Under the pieces are notes generated by a model that did no database searches, was not told where the DNA came from, and saw only the letters and a list, made by a program, of their open reading frames with translations. From Prevotella intermedia ATCC 25611 = DSM 20706 (GTDB taxonomy: Bacteria > Bacteroidota > Bacteroidia > Bacteroidales > Bacteroidaceae), in NCBI RefSeq assembly GCF_001953955.1, contig NZ_CP019300.1, positions 1,550,001 to 1,614,000 of the forward strand: DNA of 64,000 nt, written 5' to 3'. The translations under genes were made by a program, and so were the position numbers. Numbering within the stretch: position 1 is the first letter of the stretch; each line of letters begins with the position of its first letter. This document shows positions 8,587 to 16,972 of the stretch, piece after piece.

Positions 8587-8877
8587 TTATTTTTCTTCTT
8601 TGAGATGTTCCTCCAATGTTTCTATATAATCCAAAAAAACTTGTTCGCCTTTTGGTTCTATCGTACAGGACTTCCGTGGACACTTGCCAAAGAACGCACA
8701 CATAGTAGTAATATAACCTTTTTGTTCCAATAGCTCTAACTGCTCGTTCATTTTTTCATCGGTAGCACCAGTTTGTTCGCACAGATAAAGAAACGCAACC
8801 TCTCTGTTTGTCATTAAGATTGACATTACCGAAAGCCTCAACTTGTTCTGGAAAAATGGGTCTAATGGCTGCTTCAT
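8587..8877 (-). CDS. small winged-helix transcriptional regulator
   Basis: 96 aa. The sequence PFFQNKLRLSVMSILMTNREVAFLYLCEQTGATDEKMNEQLELLEQKGYITT is a winged helix of the MarR/ArsR-like one-domain type (HTH_34 kind), with the recognition helix around residues 37-52 and a wing containing FFGKCPRKSCTIEPKG. Two cysteines in the wing (CPRKSC) are unusual and could sense metal or redox state, but that is speculation. Its start overlaps the stop of the membrane protein gene by 4 bp (ATGA), so the pair is translationally coupled and probably works together. Confidence 0.75.
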   Translation of the reverse strand: MKQPLDPFFQNKLRLSVMSILMTNREVAFLYLCEQTGATDEKMNEQLELLEQKGYITTMCAFFGKCPRKSCTIEPKGEQVFLDYIETLEEHLKEEK

Positions 8878-9533
8878 ACTTTCGTTCTCCTCTTTCTATA
8901 AGAAATATCAGTGCTATCAGTAAAAGAGTCGAGGAGTATAAATAGTAAAAACAAAGGAAACAAAATCTTTTCTCTTGTATCGAATTCTAAGTTACGTTGC
9001 ATAAGCATATTCATTGCATAGTATGTAAAAATGATATAGCCTCCTACGCTCGTATTATTAGAACGTTTAACCATACATAGACACAAGCCTGCCAGAACAA
9101 TGCCAAAGAATGCAAAACAGAACGGTATGAAATTGCTTTCAACCTTAGAGAATACTGTTAAACCAGCTGTAAGGAAAACTATCCAAGTCCATGCAGAAAG
9201 GGTTCTGCGCTCTACGATATTATAAGTAGCAAGTCGTTTCTTCTTTACAATGTATGTAAAGCCGAACGTACTCCAAGCAATTAAAGGAGCAATGCTATAC
9301 AAATAAGTTATCCACGAGCCGACAAAGTAGCTCATAGCATAAAGAACGAGTGTTAGAGCAGACCAAACAGCAATGAATCGTGGTAATTTCGAGTTGATAC
9401 CATCGGTGTTTTCAATTGCCTTTTTAATGGTAGCTATGCTTTCAGCTACCTCCATTTCCTTCTCTTGGGTGGTTTCATTGCTTGGTTCTTTCATCACTTT
9501 CTCTGTTTCTTCGGTTATATTTTCCATATTCAT
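8874..9533 (-). CDS. membrane protein paired with regulator
   Basis: 219 aa. A charged N-terminal 45 residues, rich in glutamate, is followed by about six hydrophobic segments arranged in pairs from about residue 50 to 205, and a basic C-terminus (SYRKRRTKV). No enzymatic motif. It is coupled to a downstream winged-helix regulator by a 4-bp overlap, an arrangement that recurs in Bacteroidetes for sensors of unknown signal. A TATCTTTG -7 box lies at 9558-9551, about 18 bp upstream of the start. Function unknown. Confidence 0.65.
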   Translation of the reverse strand: MNMENITEETEKVMKEPSNETTQEKEMEVAESIATIKKAIENTDGINSKLPRFIAVWSALTLVLYAMSYFVGSWITYLYSIAPLIAWSTFGFTYIVKKKRLATYNIVERRTLSAWTWIVFLTAGLTVFSKVESNFIPFCFAFFGIVLAGLCLCMVKRSNNTSVGGYIIFTYYAMNMLMQRNLEFDTREKILFPLFLLFILLDSFTDSTDISYRKRRTKV

Positions 9534-9662
9534 AGAATTTATTTAAGACTACAAAGATAACAATATTTAAAACATAAACCGACAAAATAAATTACAAATT
9601 CATATTATTTAAGAATTACAATCCTATGCTATTATCGTTTATTTAACAAATAAATGATTTTA

Positions 9663-9694
9663 TTTGCAAGTATCGGGAAAATGCTGTAACTTTG
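9663..9694 (+). promoter_or_regulatory. promoter of DUF4230-MATE unit
   Basis: TTTG at 9663-9666, 20-bp spacer, TAACTTTG at 9687-9694; 19 bp before ATG 9714. Confidence 0.65.
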
Positions 9695-9713
9695 CTAATC
9701 TAAACCAAAAGTT

Positions 9714-10400
9714 ATGAAGAATAGGCTCTTATATTTTATCTTGGCATTGCTGCTAATAACATCGTGTGGTAAAGGAAAGGGGAAATCGTCAGGCGACAAG
9801 GCATCAGACGCAACTCCAACAATGGTAGAACGGATACAAAGAAGTGCTCGTTTATACACCTCAGAGTATCATATACATAAGATAATTACACACAAAGACA
9901 AGGTGAAAGCAAACGGAAAAATCCTTGGAAGCAATTTTTCAATGAACCTGCCCCTTGGCGAACGCCGTGTAGCCATACCGATGGACGCTATTGTAAAGGC
10001 TTATATCGACTTTTCAGACTTTAGCGAGAAGAACGTAAAGAAAGACGGTAAAGGTAAAATAACCGTCATACTGCCCGACCCTCGCATCGTGCTAACCAGT
10101 ACAAAAATAAACCATAAGGAGATGAAACAATACGTTGCCTTCCTTCGACGTCGTTTTTCCGATGCCGAACTGACGAGTTACCAGCAACAAGGAAGACAAC
10201 AAATTATAGATGCTATCGGACAAATGGGCATTATAGAGCATGCACAAGAGAATGCTGCAAAGCAACTTATACCGATGCTGACAATGTTAGGATATGCTGA
10301 AAAAGACATAACCATCAGTTTCCGAAAGCGGTTTACAATGGAAGAAATTACACGATTTATTGAAAACTCAACTACTCAGACCAATGGAAAAGATAATTAA
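9714..10400 (+). CDS. DUF4230 lipoprotein
   Basis: 228 aa. Begins with a lipoprotein signal: hydrophobic residues 5-16 and a lipobox ending in C18 (LLITSCGKG). The mature part matches DUF4230: GERRVAIPMDAIVKAYIDFSDF, a strand ending in ILPDPRIVLT, and the helical FLRRRFSDAELTSYQQQGRQQIIDAI. Families with this domain are envelope proteins of unknown function. It overlaps the second DUF4230 gene by 17 bp, and a MATE exporter follows, so three genes form one unit under the promoter at 9663. Confidence 0.75.
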   Translation: MKNRLLYFILALLLITSCGKGKGKSSGDKASDATPTMVERIQRSARLYTSEYHIHKIITHKDKVKANGKILGSNFSMNLPLGERRVAIPMDAIVKAYIDFSDFSEKNVKKDGKGKITVILPDPRIVLTSTKINHKEMKQYVAFLRRRFSDAELTSYQQQGRQQIIDAIGQMGIIEHAQENAAKQLIPMLTMLGYAEKDITISFRKRFTMEEITRFIENSTTQTNGKDN

Positions 10401-11034
10401 TATCATACAGGACTTCATTCGTAGCAAAGGCAAACAAATTTGGTGGTGGGCACTCGGCGCATTGCTAATCATCGTTGGTTGCATTTTATTCCTGAAATGG
10501 CTCGGCAAAGCCAACACTGTAAGTATAGGTACAGACCAACGAATAGATATTACGTCTCAACAAGTATCTTCTATTGAAAGCATAGGACAATGGGAATTTC
10601 TTGCCATTAACGATGAAGAACTCGTTGATACAATAAAGCATCGTTTCTTAGCCGACAAAGAATTGGTGCGCATTTACTACGGTACACTGCGTTTAGGAGT
10701 AGACCTTCACAAGGCAAAACCTAAATGGTTGCGCATAGAAAACGACTCTGTCGTGGTGGCAACACTACCCAACATTGACCTGTTAGACCGTAATTTCATT
10801 GACGAAGCACGCTCAGAATCGTTCTTTGAAAAGGGCAAATGGACGCCCGAAGACAGGGAAAGGCTCTACAATATAGCCTATCAAAAAATGCTGAAACGCT
10901 GTTTCACCAAAGAGAATATAGCAGCAGCAGAGAGCAATGCACAGCAACAATTCGAGAAAATGCTAAGGGCTATGGGTTACAAACATGTGCGAATAGAATT
11001 TGAAAAGACAGACAGCACAAAGATAAAGGATTAA
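10384..11034 (+). CDS. membrane-anchored DUF4230 protein
   Basis: 216 aa from ATG 10384; a TTG 24 bp earlier could also be in frame. One N-terminal membrane helix (about residues 20-38, after the basic RSKGKQ) leaves the rest outside the cytoplasm. The body repeats the DUF4230 pattern of the preceding gene: the QVSSIESIGQWEFLAINDEELVD opening, YYGTLRLGVDL, a strand ending in LPNIDLLDRNFIDE, and a helical C-terminus ending YKHVRIEFEKTDS. The two adjacent DUF4230 proteins, one lipidated and one inner-membrane anchored, look like partners. Function unknown. Confidence 0.7.
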   Translation: MEKIINIIQDFIRSKGKQIWWWALGALLIIVGCILFLKWLGKANTVSIGTDQRIDITSQQVSSIESIGQWEFLAINDEELVDTIKHRFLADKELVRIYYGTLRLGVDLHKAKPKWLRIENDSVVVATLPNIDLLDRNFIDEARSESFFEKGKWTPEDRERLYNIAYQKMLKRCFTKENIAAAESNAQQQFEKMLRAMGYKHVRIEFEKTDSTKIKD

Positions 11035-11062
11035 CAATAAAGAACGTTTAAGAGGTAAAAAG

Positions 11063-12418
11063 ATGTATTCAAACTTAAGACCATACTACACACACTACAA
11101 ATCGCTGACACAATTGGGCCTGCCCATCATTATCGGACAAATAGGAACAATCATTCTTGGACTTGCCGATACGCTTATGATTGGGCAGCACAGTACAACG
11201 GAATTAGGTGCAGCAGCTTTTGTAAACAATATGTTTGTATTGGTTTTGGTGTTCGGAATGGGCTTTGCCTATGGCTTGACACCTATCGTTGGTTCGCTTT
11301 TCGGACGTGAGGAAAACAACAAGATAGGCGGAATGTTCAAGCAGGCACTCCTATTGAATACGCTATTGGCAGCTTTGCTCGTAGGAATAATGTCGCTGCT
11401 CTATATAAATCTTGGCAATTTAGGGCAGCCTGAGGAGTTGTTGCCACTGATGCGACCTTACTTTATCGTAAACCTCATATCGCTACCCTTCGTTTCTTGG
11501 TTCAATACCTTCAAGCAATTGTCCGACGGAACAACCGATACGAAGACGCCAATGTGGATTATGCTGGGCGGAAACCTGCTCAACATCGTGGGCAACTACG
11601 TTTTAATATATGGCAAATTAGGCTTTCCTGAATTGGGATTGTACGGTGCAGGTATTTCAACAATGTTCTCACGAATGATGATGGCAGTGGTATTTGCCAT
11701 TATTTTCTTCACATCGAAACGGTACAAAGCATACCATCACGGCTTTTCCACGCAGTCTATCAACCGTGCTGACCTTACTTTACTCTTCCGAATAGGCGTT
11801 CCTCTAAGCCTGCAAATGGGTATGGAGACAGCAGCTTTCAGCTTAAGCTCTATCATGGTGGGCTGGATTGGAACAAAAGCATTGGCAGCACATCAGGTAA
11901 TGCTTTCCATTTCGCAGCTTTTCTATATGGTCTATTACGGTATGGGGGCAGCAGTAGCAATTCGTGTGAGCTACTTTACAGGACAACGCGACTACAAAGC
12001 GGTGCGTCTTTCCTCGTCGGCAGGCTTCCATCTCATTATGCTGATTGCCTTCATAGTAGCCATTCCCGTATTCATTTATCGCAACAGCATGGGTGCAATC
12101 TTCACCGATAGCGAGGAAGTTTGCAGTATGGTGGCACAGCTTATATGGCCATTGATAATTTATCAAGTAGGCGACGGCTTGCAATGTGCATACGGAAACG
12201 CCATGCGTGGGCTTTCGTACGTGAAGCCTCTCGTACCGACATCGTTTGTTTCTTTCTTCTTGATTAGCTTGCCAATAGGTTATCTGCTTGGCATTCAGTT
12301 TGGTTTCGGACTTCCCGGAATATGGTATGCCTTCCCATTCGGACTGACTGCAGCAGGTTTGCTCTATCAATACTACTTCAACAAGCAGCTAAAGAAGTTG
12401 AGCGAAAAAGAAAAATAG
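11063..12418 (+). CDS. MATE family efflux transporter
   Basis: 451 aa, the normal length for a 12-helix MATE exporter that uses a Na+ or H+ gradient to expel organic cations. Helices repeat as two six-helix halves; signatures include LGLADTLMIGQHSTTELGAAAFVNN in the first half and METAAFSLSSIMVGWIGTKALAAHQVMLSISQLFYMVYYGMGAAVAIRVSYFTGQ in the second. It starts 28 bp after the DUF4230 gene, with AGAGG 7 bp before the ATG, a rare visible ribosome site here. Substrate not predictable. It converges with the lipoprotein gene 14 bp downstream. Confidence 0.9.
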   Translation: MYSNLRPYYTHYKSLTQLGLPIIIGQIGTIILGLADTLMIGQHSTTELGAAAFVNNMFVLVLVFGMGFAYGLTPIVGSLFGREENNKIGGMFKQALLLNTLLAALLVGIMSLLYINLGNLGQPEELLPLMRPYFIVNLISLPFVSWFNTFKQLSDGTTDTKTPMWIMLGGNLLNIVGNYVLIYGKLGFPELGLYGAGISTMFSRMMMAVVFAIIFFTSKRYKAYHHGFSTQSINRADLTLLFRIGVPLSLQMGMETAAFSLSSIMVGWIGTKALAAHQVMLSISQLFYMVYYGMGAAVAIRVSYFTGQRDYKAVRLSSSAGFHLIMLIAFIVAIPVFIYRNSMGAIFTDSEEVCSMVAQLIWPLIIYQVGDGLQCAYGNAMRGLSYVKPLVPTSFVSFFLISLPIGYLLGIQFGFGLPGIWYAFPFGLTAAGLLYQYYFNKQLKKLSEKEK

Positions 12419-12432
12419 TTGCTAAAAACAGA

Positions 12433-13053
12433 TTACATACCTTCTTCTTCCGCCATTTCCAATTCGGTTTTTGGCTTCTCTTGAAGTGTGCTTTCAGCAG
12501 CATCGCTTTCGGTATCAATCTGTGCAGACGATGTAATCTTCAGTGCGCCAAGATTGCTAATCGTTATATCAATCGGAATAAATTCGTCGCTATTAGGGTC
12601 GGGAGAGCCTACGCTGGCACCAAACTTTAAGTAATTGCCTTCCACCTTATCGAACATAAAGCCGATGAAAGCACCGTTTCTGCCATACTTATTATCAGTG
12701 AACTCCTTGAAATCGCTCTTTTTAAACGTTCGTTTAAAGAATTCGGTGCCATCTGCACGAGTAATCAGAACCTCTACCTTATTGTCGTAATACTTCTTTC
12801 CATCGCTATCAGTTATCATAGGCAATTCCTTGTCAGCATGGCGTTGAATGGTAATAGTGTAGAGGCTGCCCAACCATTCCACTTGTTTCTTATATTCGAA
12901 ATCGGAAAGCTGCTGTGGTTTGTCCGATGGTGCTGCCTGTGGCTTTATTTTAGTTATAATATTATCTGTCTTCTTTTCCTTCTTACACGAGGTTACAGCA
13001 ACTGTAAGCAACCCGCACAGCAAGATTAATGATATGTTTCTTATAGCTTTCAT
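12433..13053 (-). CDS. hypothetical lipoprotein
   Basis: 206 aa from ATG at 13053; the frame is open upstream to 13173, but a -7 box (TACTTTTG, 13086-13079) and a TTG 20 bp further up lie in that stretch, so the start is 13053. Signal peptide with lipobox TVAVTSC (C20). The mature protein is acidic at the C-terminus and contains a predicted beta-rich domain (WLGSLYTITIQRHADKELPMI ... FIGFMFDKVEGNYLKFGASVGS). No family recognised. It converges tightly with the MATE gene. Confidence 0.65.
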   Translation of the reverse strand: MKAIRNISLILLCGLLTVAVTSCKKEKKTDNIITKIKPQAAPSDKPQQLSDFEYKKQVEWLGSLYTITIQRHADKELPMITDSDGKKYYDNKVEVLITRADGTEFFKRTFKKSDFKEFTDNKYGRNGAFIGFMFDKVEGNYLKFGASVGSPDPNSDEFIPIDITISNLGALKITSSAQIDTESDAAESTLQEKPKTELEMAEEEGM

Positions 13054-13274
13054 CTGATAATAATAAATGTATATTATGCAAAAGTACTGCTTTTTCTGAA
13101 ACCAACCAAATTGCAACCAAAATAAAACACCTACAAATGAAACCGTGAAAGCTATTTTTTCGATGTTCCCCAAACAAATATAACAATGTGTAACTATTGG
13201 TTCAATAGAAAGTTATTAGAGCAGTTGTTTCTCTTTTTCTTGCTTAATGCCGTAACTGAAAATCCCTCTTACTT

Positions 13275-13460
13275 TGTAAAGATAATTCCCTTAAAAAAGG
13301 ATAACTGCGTTTTGGCATTGCGAAAGCGTAGGTTTTGCGTTGCAAAAGAGCCGCTTTTACCGTGCAAAACCTACGCTTTTGGAATGCGAAACAACACGTT
13401 TTATAACACACTGATGTATAGACAGTTACCGAATAGTTATGCTTGTGAAAAATGTTTACA
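13275..13460 (-). repeat. 186-bp interspersed repeat, copy B
   Basis: Reverse copy in the 530-bp gap 13054-13587, between two minus-strand genes. Stem heptamers GCGTAGG / CCTACGC, loop GCGGCTC (the second version of the hairpin). Its first 22-bp unit is the most diverged of the nine (GTTTCGC in place of GTTTTGC). Nothing else seen in the gap. Confidence 0.9.
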
Positions 13461-13587
13461 CTATTACGACCTATTTTTAGCCTATATTATAAGGAACACA
13501 AGCAAAATAAAGCAGCAATGAAACGGTGCTTTCTGTTTACAGAAAGTCAAGCTACACGGTTGTTCTCATAATTATCGATTGCTCCAA

Positions 13588-14814
13588 CTACTTTAATTCA
13601 AGCGTGATATGGTATAAACCTGCGTACACTCCTTCTAAGTGCGTGAAGGATACAACAATAGCAAATTTATCGCCCACCTTATTGTGTTCAGGGTGTTCGA
13701 GCACGAAATTACCGCTCATAATGCGATAATCGCCACCACCAAGTACCTTGTAGCCATACGAAAGAGCGTCTTCGGCAAACTGAAGCATTTCTTCTTCCGA
13801 CCACGTATAGATATTTATACGCTGCATTGTGAAGCGATTGTCTATACCTACACCCAAAAATCCCATTTGACGAGGGTACTTTCCCGTTACAATATCGCTG
13901 CCAGTAGTTTCGTTGTATTGCATATTATAACTGTAAGTCAGCTCTTTCTGCGCACCATGTCCTTTTATTACCTGTGCAAGTGTCAGTCCATATTCTGCTC
14001 CAATACCGTCAAAAAAGTTCATTTCGTTGGTACGTTGGTCATCGCTAACCAATAAATCATACAGAAAAGTAAACTTAAACTCACCTTTAGGACGAGGAAC
14101 TTCGGCTGTCTTAACTGTATCAGCAACAGTTGTCAGCTGTACTTCTGCAAGTTCGGGTTGCAGTTTGTGATTAATTTCTTGCGCTGTATTCTGCACCGAG
14201 TCATTAATTACAGCAAGCGATTGTTCCATAACAAGCTTTTCGTCAGCACGATGACTTTCCACAAATGCGTCCTTACCAGTAGCCTTGTCTATGTACTTAT
14301 CGGTGCCTCCCATATATTCGTTCACCTTTGTTCCGTTGTTCCAAACTGTTGTATATTCCAGATTTCCATACTCTGAATAAGTGTACGATGTTCCATTCAG
14401 CACTCCTTTCGCATAGTTTAGTTTCATACCAACGTTGCCATTGGCAAAAAACGACACCGCCCTACCATCAGCTTTTCCGTTGCTATACTGCATTATCGAC
14501 TCTACCCTGCCCGATTTATAGAAAGTGCGGGCTACGCCAGTAAGCACCGTCTGCTTATCATTGATTTTACTAATACTTATGTAATGCTTTTCTGCATATA
14601 GCTGACCACTGATATAATAGTCATAAAACATTTTCTGTCCGCGGTCGTCCACCGCCAACAAACGATAGTAAGCAGCTTCATTAGCATTGTTTACGCCCTT
14701 CCAATTGCGATTATAGAAGATTGCGCCTTGGGGTATATGATGCTTCGCACCCGATTGTGCCAATACCGAAAAAGGTAGCAAAAGAAGGGTGAATAAAAAG
14801 AAAAGTCGTCTCAT
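13588..14814 (-). CDS. secreted protein with YwqK/MORN-like repeats
   Basis: 408 aa. A cleavable signal peptide (MRRLFFLFTLLLLPFSVLAQ) is followed by a run of repeats of the type GVARTFYKSGRVESIMQYSNGKADGRAVSFFANGNVGMKLNYAKGVLNGTSYTYSEYGNLEY, the toxin-antitoxin YwqK-like/MORN pattern, at about residues 85-165. The C-terminal 150 residues form a separate domain with aromatic strands. Periplasmic or outer-membrane location is expected. Despite the family name there is no toxin partner here. Function unknown. Confidence 0.7.
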   Translation of the reverse strand: MRRLFFLFTLLLLPFSVLAQSGAKHHIPQGAIFYNRNWKGVNNANEAAYYRLLAVDDRGQKMFYDYYISGQLYAEKHYISISKINDKQTVLTGVARTFYKSGRVESIMQYSNGKADGRAVSFFANGNVGMKLNYAKGVLNGTSYTYSEYGNLEYTTVWNNGTKVNEYMGGTDKYIDKATGKDAFVESHRADEKLVMEQSLAVINDSVQNTAQEINHKLQPELAEVQLTTVADTVKTAEVPRPKGEFKFTFLYDLLVSDDQRTNEMNFFDGIGAEYGLTLAQVIKGHGAQKELTYSYNMQYNETTGSDIVTGKYPRQMGFLGVGIDNRFTMQRINIYTWSEEEMLQFAEDALSYGYKVLGGGDYRIMSGNFVLEHPEHNKVGDKFAIVVSFTHLEGVYAGLYHITLELK

Positions 14815-14911
14815 AAATTCTTAAATTATTATGCAAACATACAAAAAAAGTCGAAACCACGATAGTTTTCGACTTCTTTTTTCATCTTCTATTTTCTGTG
14901 CTTCATTGCTT

Positions 14912-15823
14912 TTATATGCCCTTTGCCTTGTTCGCAACAAAAACACCGACAAGTATCATGGCACTGCCGACATACGCAATAGGGGTCATGTGTTCGTTCA
15001 ACACAAGCGCACTCATTATCACTGTTGTAACAGGATTAAAGTAAATATAGTTCGATGCACGCAATGCACCTAAGCGAGATATTACCCACGCCCACGCTGC
15101 AAAGCACACAAACGAGGCTATAACGCCGAGATACAGCAAGTTAAGGCCTATTATAGGCGTAAACAACTGCTCAAACGGAAACGCCCAAGGGTGCACGGCA
15201 AAGACGGGAGTTATCGTTATCAGTCCATAAAAAAAGACCTTACGCGTGATGAAAAACGGAGAATAGTGCGACGAGAAGTTCTTCATTACCAACGAATAAA
15301 TAGCCCAACTCGTGGCAGCCGCTAATGCAAGGAAGTCGCCCAAGGGGTCAAGGTGCAACACAAAATGACCGTTGAAGATAACAAGGGCAACACCCAACAA
15401 TGCAAACACAGAACCTGCAACAAGGGGAAGGCTCGCTTTTACACTTTTCAAGAACAACAACGCCAAGACCGTCGTAACCAATGGAGTTGTACAAACAATG
15501 AAACTAACGTCGTTTACAACCGCTAACTTCAAGGCATAGTTCTCTGTCAGGAAGTAAAGAGAACTACCGAAGATTCCCAACAGGAATACAATAAGCTCGT
15601 CTTTCAACGAGTCGCAGAACAGTTTCTTGGGCGAAATGAACCATATACATACATAAGCCAACAACGTTCGCAGCACATATATTTCCTCTGGCGATAGCCC
15701 CTTGTCTATCAACACACGGGTATTGACGAACGTTCCGCCCCAAATCATCACCACAACCAAAGCAACGACATGACCAAGAAGCCCGTTCGACTTGATATTA
15801 GTAATCTTTCCTTCACTATTCAT
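14912..15823 (-). CDS. EamA/DMT family transporter
   Basis: 303 aa, ten hydrophobic helices in two EamA halves (about 16-150 and 165-300). Signatures: WGGTFVNTRVLIDKGLSPEEIYVLRTLLAY in the first half and AATSWAIYSLVMKNF ... YIYFNPVTTVIMSALVLNEHMTPIAYVGSAMILVGVFVAN in the second. Members export amino acids, nucleosides or other metabolites; substrate not readable. The TACCTTTG box at 15836-15829 ends only 5 bp before the ATG, so the mRNA may be leaderless. Confidence 0.85.
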   Translation of the reverse strand: MNSEGKITNIKSNGLLGHVVALVVVMIWGGTFVNTRVLIDKGLSPEEIYVLRTLLAYVCIWFISPKKLFCDSLKDELIVFLLGIFGSSLYFLTENYALKLAVVNDVSFIVCTTPLVTTVLALLFLKSVKASLPLVAGSVFALLGVALVIFNGHFVLHLDPLGDFLALAAATSWAIYSLVMKNFSSHYSPFFITRKVFFYGLITITPVFAVHPWAFPFEQLFTPIIGLNLLYLGVIASFVCFAAWAWVISRLGALRASNYIYFNPVTTVIMSALVLNEHMTPIAYVGSAMILVGVFVANKAKGI

Positions 15824-15828
15824 AGGTG

Positions 15829-15836
15829 CAAAGGTA
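15829..15836 (-). promoter_or_regulatory. -7 box adjoining EamA start
   Basis: TACCTTTG on the minus strand, ending 5 bp before ATG (15823). No well-placed -33 TTG. Confidence 0.4.
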
Positions 15837-15951
15837 CACAGGTTTTACAAATATTTAAAGCATAAACATAAGAAAAAATAATCCGATATCCGTATAAAGG
15901 AAACATATACAATATTTGTTTGTACATAGGAAAGGAGGCTAATCTGCACTG

Positions 15952-16956
15952 TTACTTTCGTTTCAATACTATCCGCGCTGTACTTTTCGAGTTGCTTGGC
16001 TCTACTCTGACATCATCGGTTAGTTTTTTTACCCACGAATCAGCAACAAAACGAAGTTTTCGATGTCGTTGAATGAGATACAAAGCAGGTTTATCTTCAA
16101 CGACAAGAGATTCAGCAGAAGAATTTTGCGGAATATCTTTATCATCTTCATCAGTTACGTTTTCATCACGAACATCGTTCGAATCAACTTTCATTACAAT
16201 CGGTCCACTATAATCGTAATGCTCTCGTGCCGTTTCTATATCAGCGTCAATGCAGAGCATTTTAGCACTGTCAATACAAGCCGTACCATTTATTTGCAGG
16301 TAATTTTCTGCTGTAACCTGCGCTGTCATAGGTTGTTTCGTTGTTTTAAAACTGAACGTTGGCACCGCATAAGGTTGCCAATAAGCTTTAAGCCACGCAT
16401 CAAAACCTGGGCAAAAGCTTAAAAAAACAGCCTTAACTATTTCTGTTGGTAAGTTCTTTAGTTCTTCAATAAACTCTTCTTTACTGACATTCTTATTGGG
16501 AACCTGCGACTTTAGGAAATCATAAAAGCCAAACAACAAATCTGTTTGGTTTACTAACAGCCACTGTTGTGCTTTCCATTCCACCTTTACAATAGGCTTT
16601 ATGCGGTTAAAAATCTGCTGAATTTGTTCTATTAGTTGCTTGTCTGCTTCGAATGTGAAGTTATTTGGTGCTGCAATCTTTGTTATATCGAGTTCGAAAG
16701 TAGTGCTATCAGCATCTGTTTCCAGTACTTTCAAACTGAAGTTATTATGCAACTCGCCATCAAACATATTCAACGAGAACATAAACTCCACATCGCTAAA
16801 CAACCAATAGGGACTATGCTGCCAGTTTAAACTGGCAGCATAGTCGTAAGAAACATATTGCCCAACAACGAATTGTGGGCAATAATGCTTTTTATCTTGC
16901 GCTGTAGATACAAGCACAATAAGTGAAAATAAGACGAAAGATAATAGCTTTCTCAT
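15952..16956 (-). CDS. hypothetical secreted protein
   Basis: 334 aa with a cleavable signal peptide ending in STAQ (about residue 19). The rest is beta-rich with many aspartates near the C-terminus and no recognised domain. It lies 16 bp downstream of ilvE, so it is probably in the same transcript, but no metabolic link is evident. A perfect 34-bp palindrome (16812-16845) sits inside its coding sequence and encodes DYAASLNWQHS near the N-terminus of the mature protein. Confidence 0.65.
   Translation of the reverse strand: MRKLLSFVLFSLIVLVSTAQDKKHYCPQFVVGQYVSYDYAASLNWQHSPYWLFSDVEFMFSLNMFDGELHNNFSLKVLETDADSTTFELDITKIAAPNNFTFEADKQLIEQIQQIFNRIKPIVKVEWKAQQWLLVNQTDLLFGFYDFLKSQVPNKNVSKEEFIEELKNLPTEIVKAVFLSFCPGFDAWLKAYWQPYAVPTFSFKTTKQPMTAQVTAENYLQINGTACIDSAKMLCIDADIETAREHYDYSGPIVMKVDSNDVRDENVTDEDDKDIPQNSSAESLVVEDKPALYLIQRHRKLRFVADSWVKKLTDDVRVEPSNSKSTARIVLKRK
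16812..16845. repeat. perfect 34-bp palindrome inside a gene
   Basis: Two 17-bp arms with no spacer: 16812-16828 (GACTATGCTGCCAGTTT) and its exact reverse complement at 16829-16845. It can form a 17-bp hairpin in the mRNA or a cruciform in DNA. Confidence 0.95.
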
Positions 16957-16972
16957 CTAAAAGCTGCTAATC

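Noticed and set aside
13269..13521. Open reading frame through the 186-bp repeats (about 62 codons, NCVLALRKRRFC... pattern, seven of nine copies open)
   Set aside because: 186 is a multiple of three and the frame is open in seven copies, but copies H and I have stop codons, no start codon is conserved, and amino-acid changes are spread as freely as silent ones. Sequence is kept in the hairpin, not by codon position.
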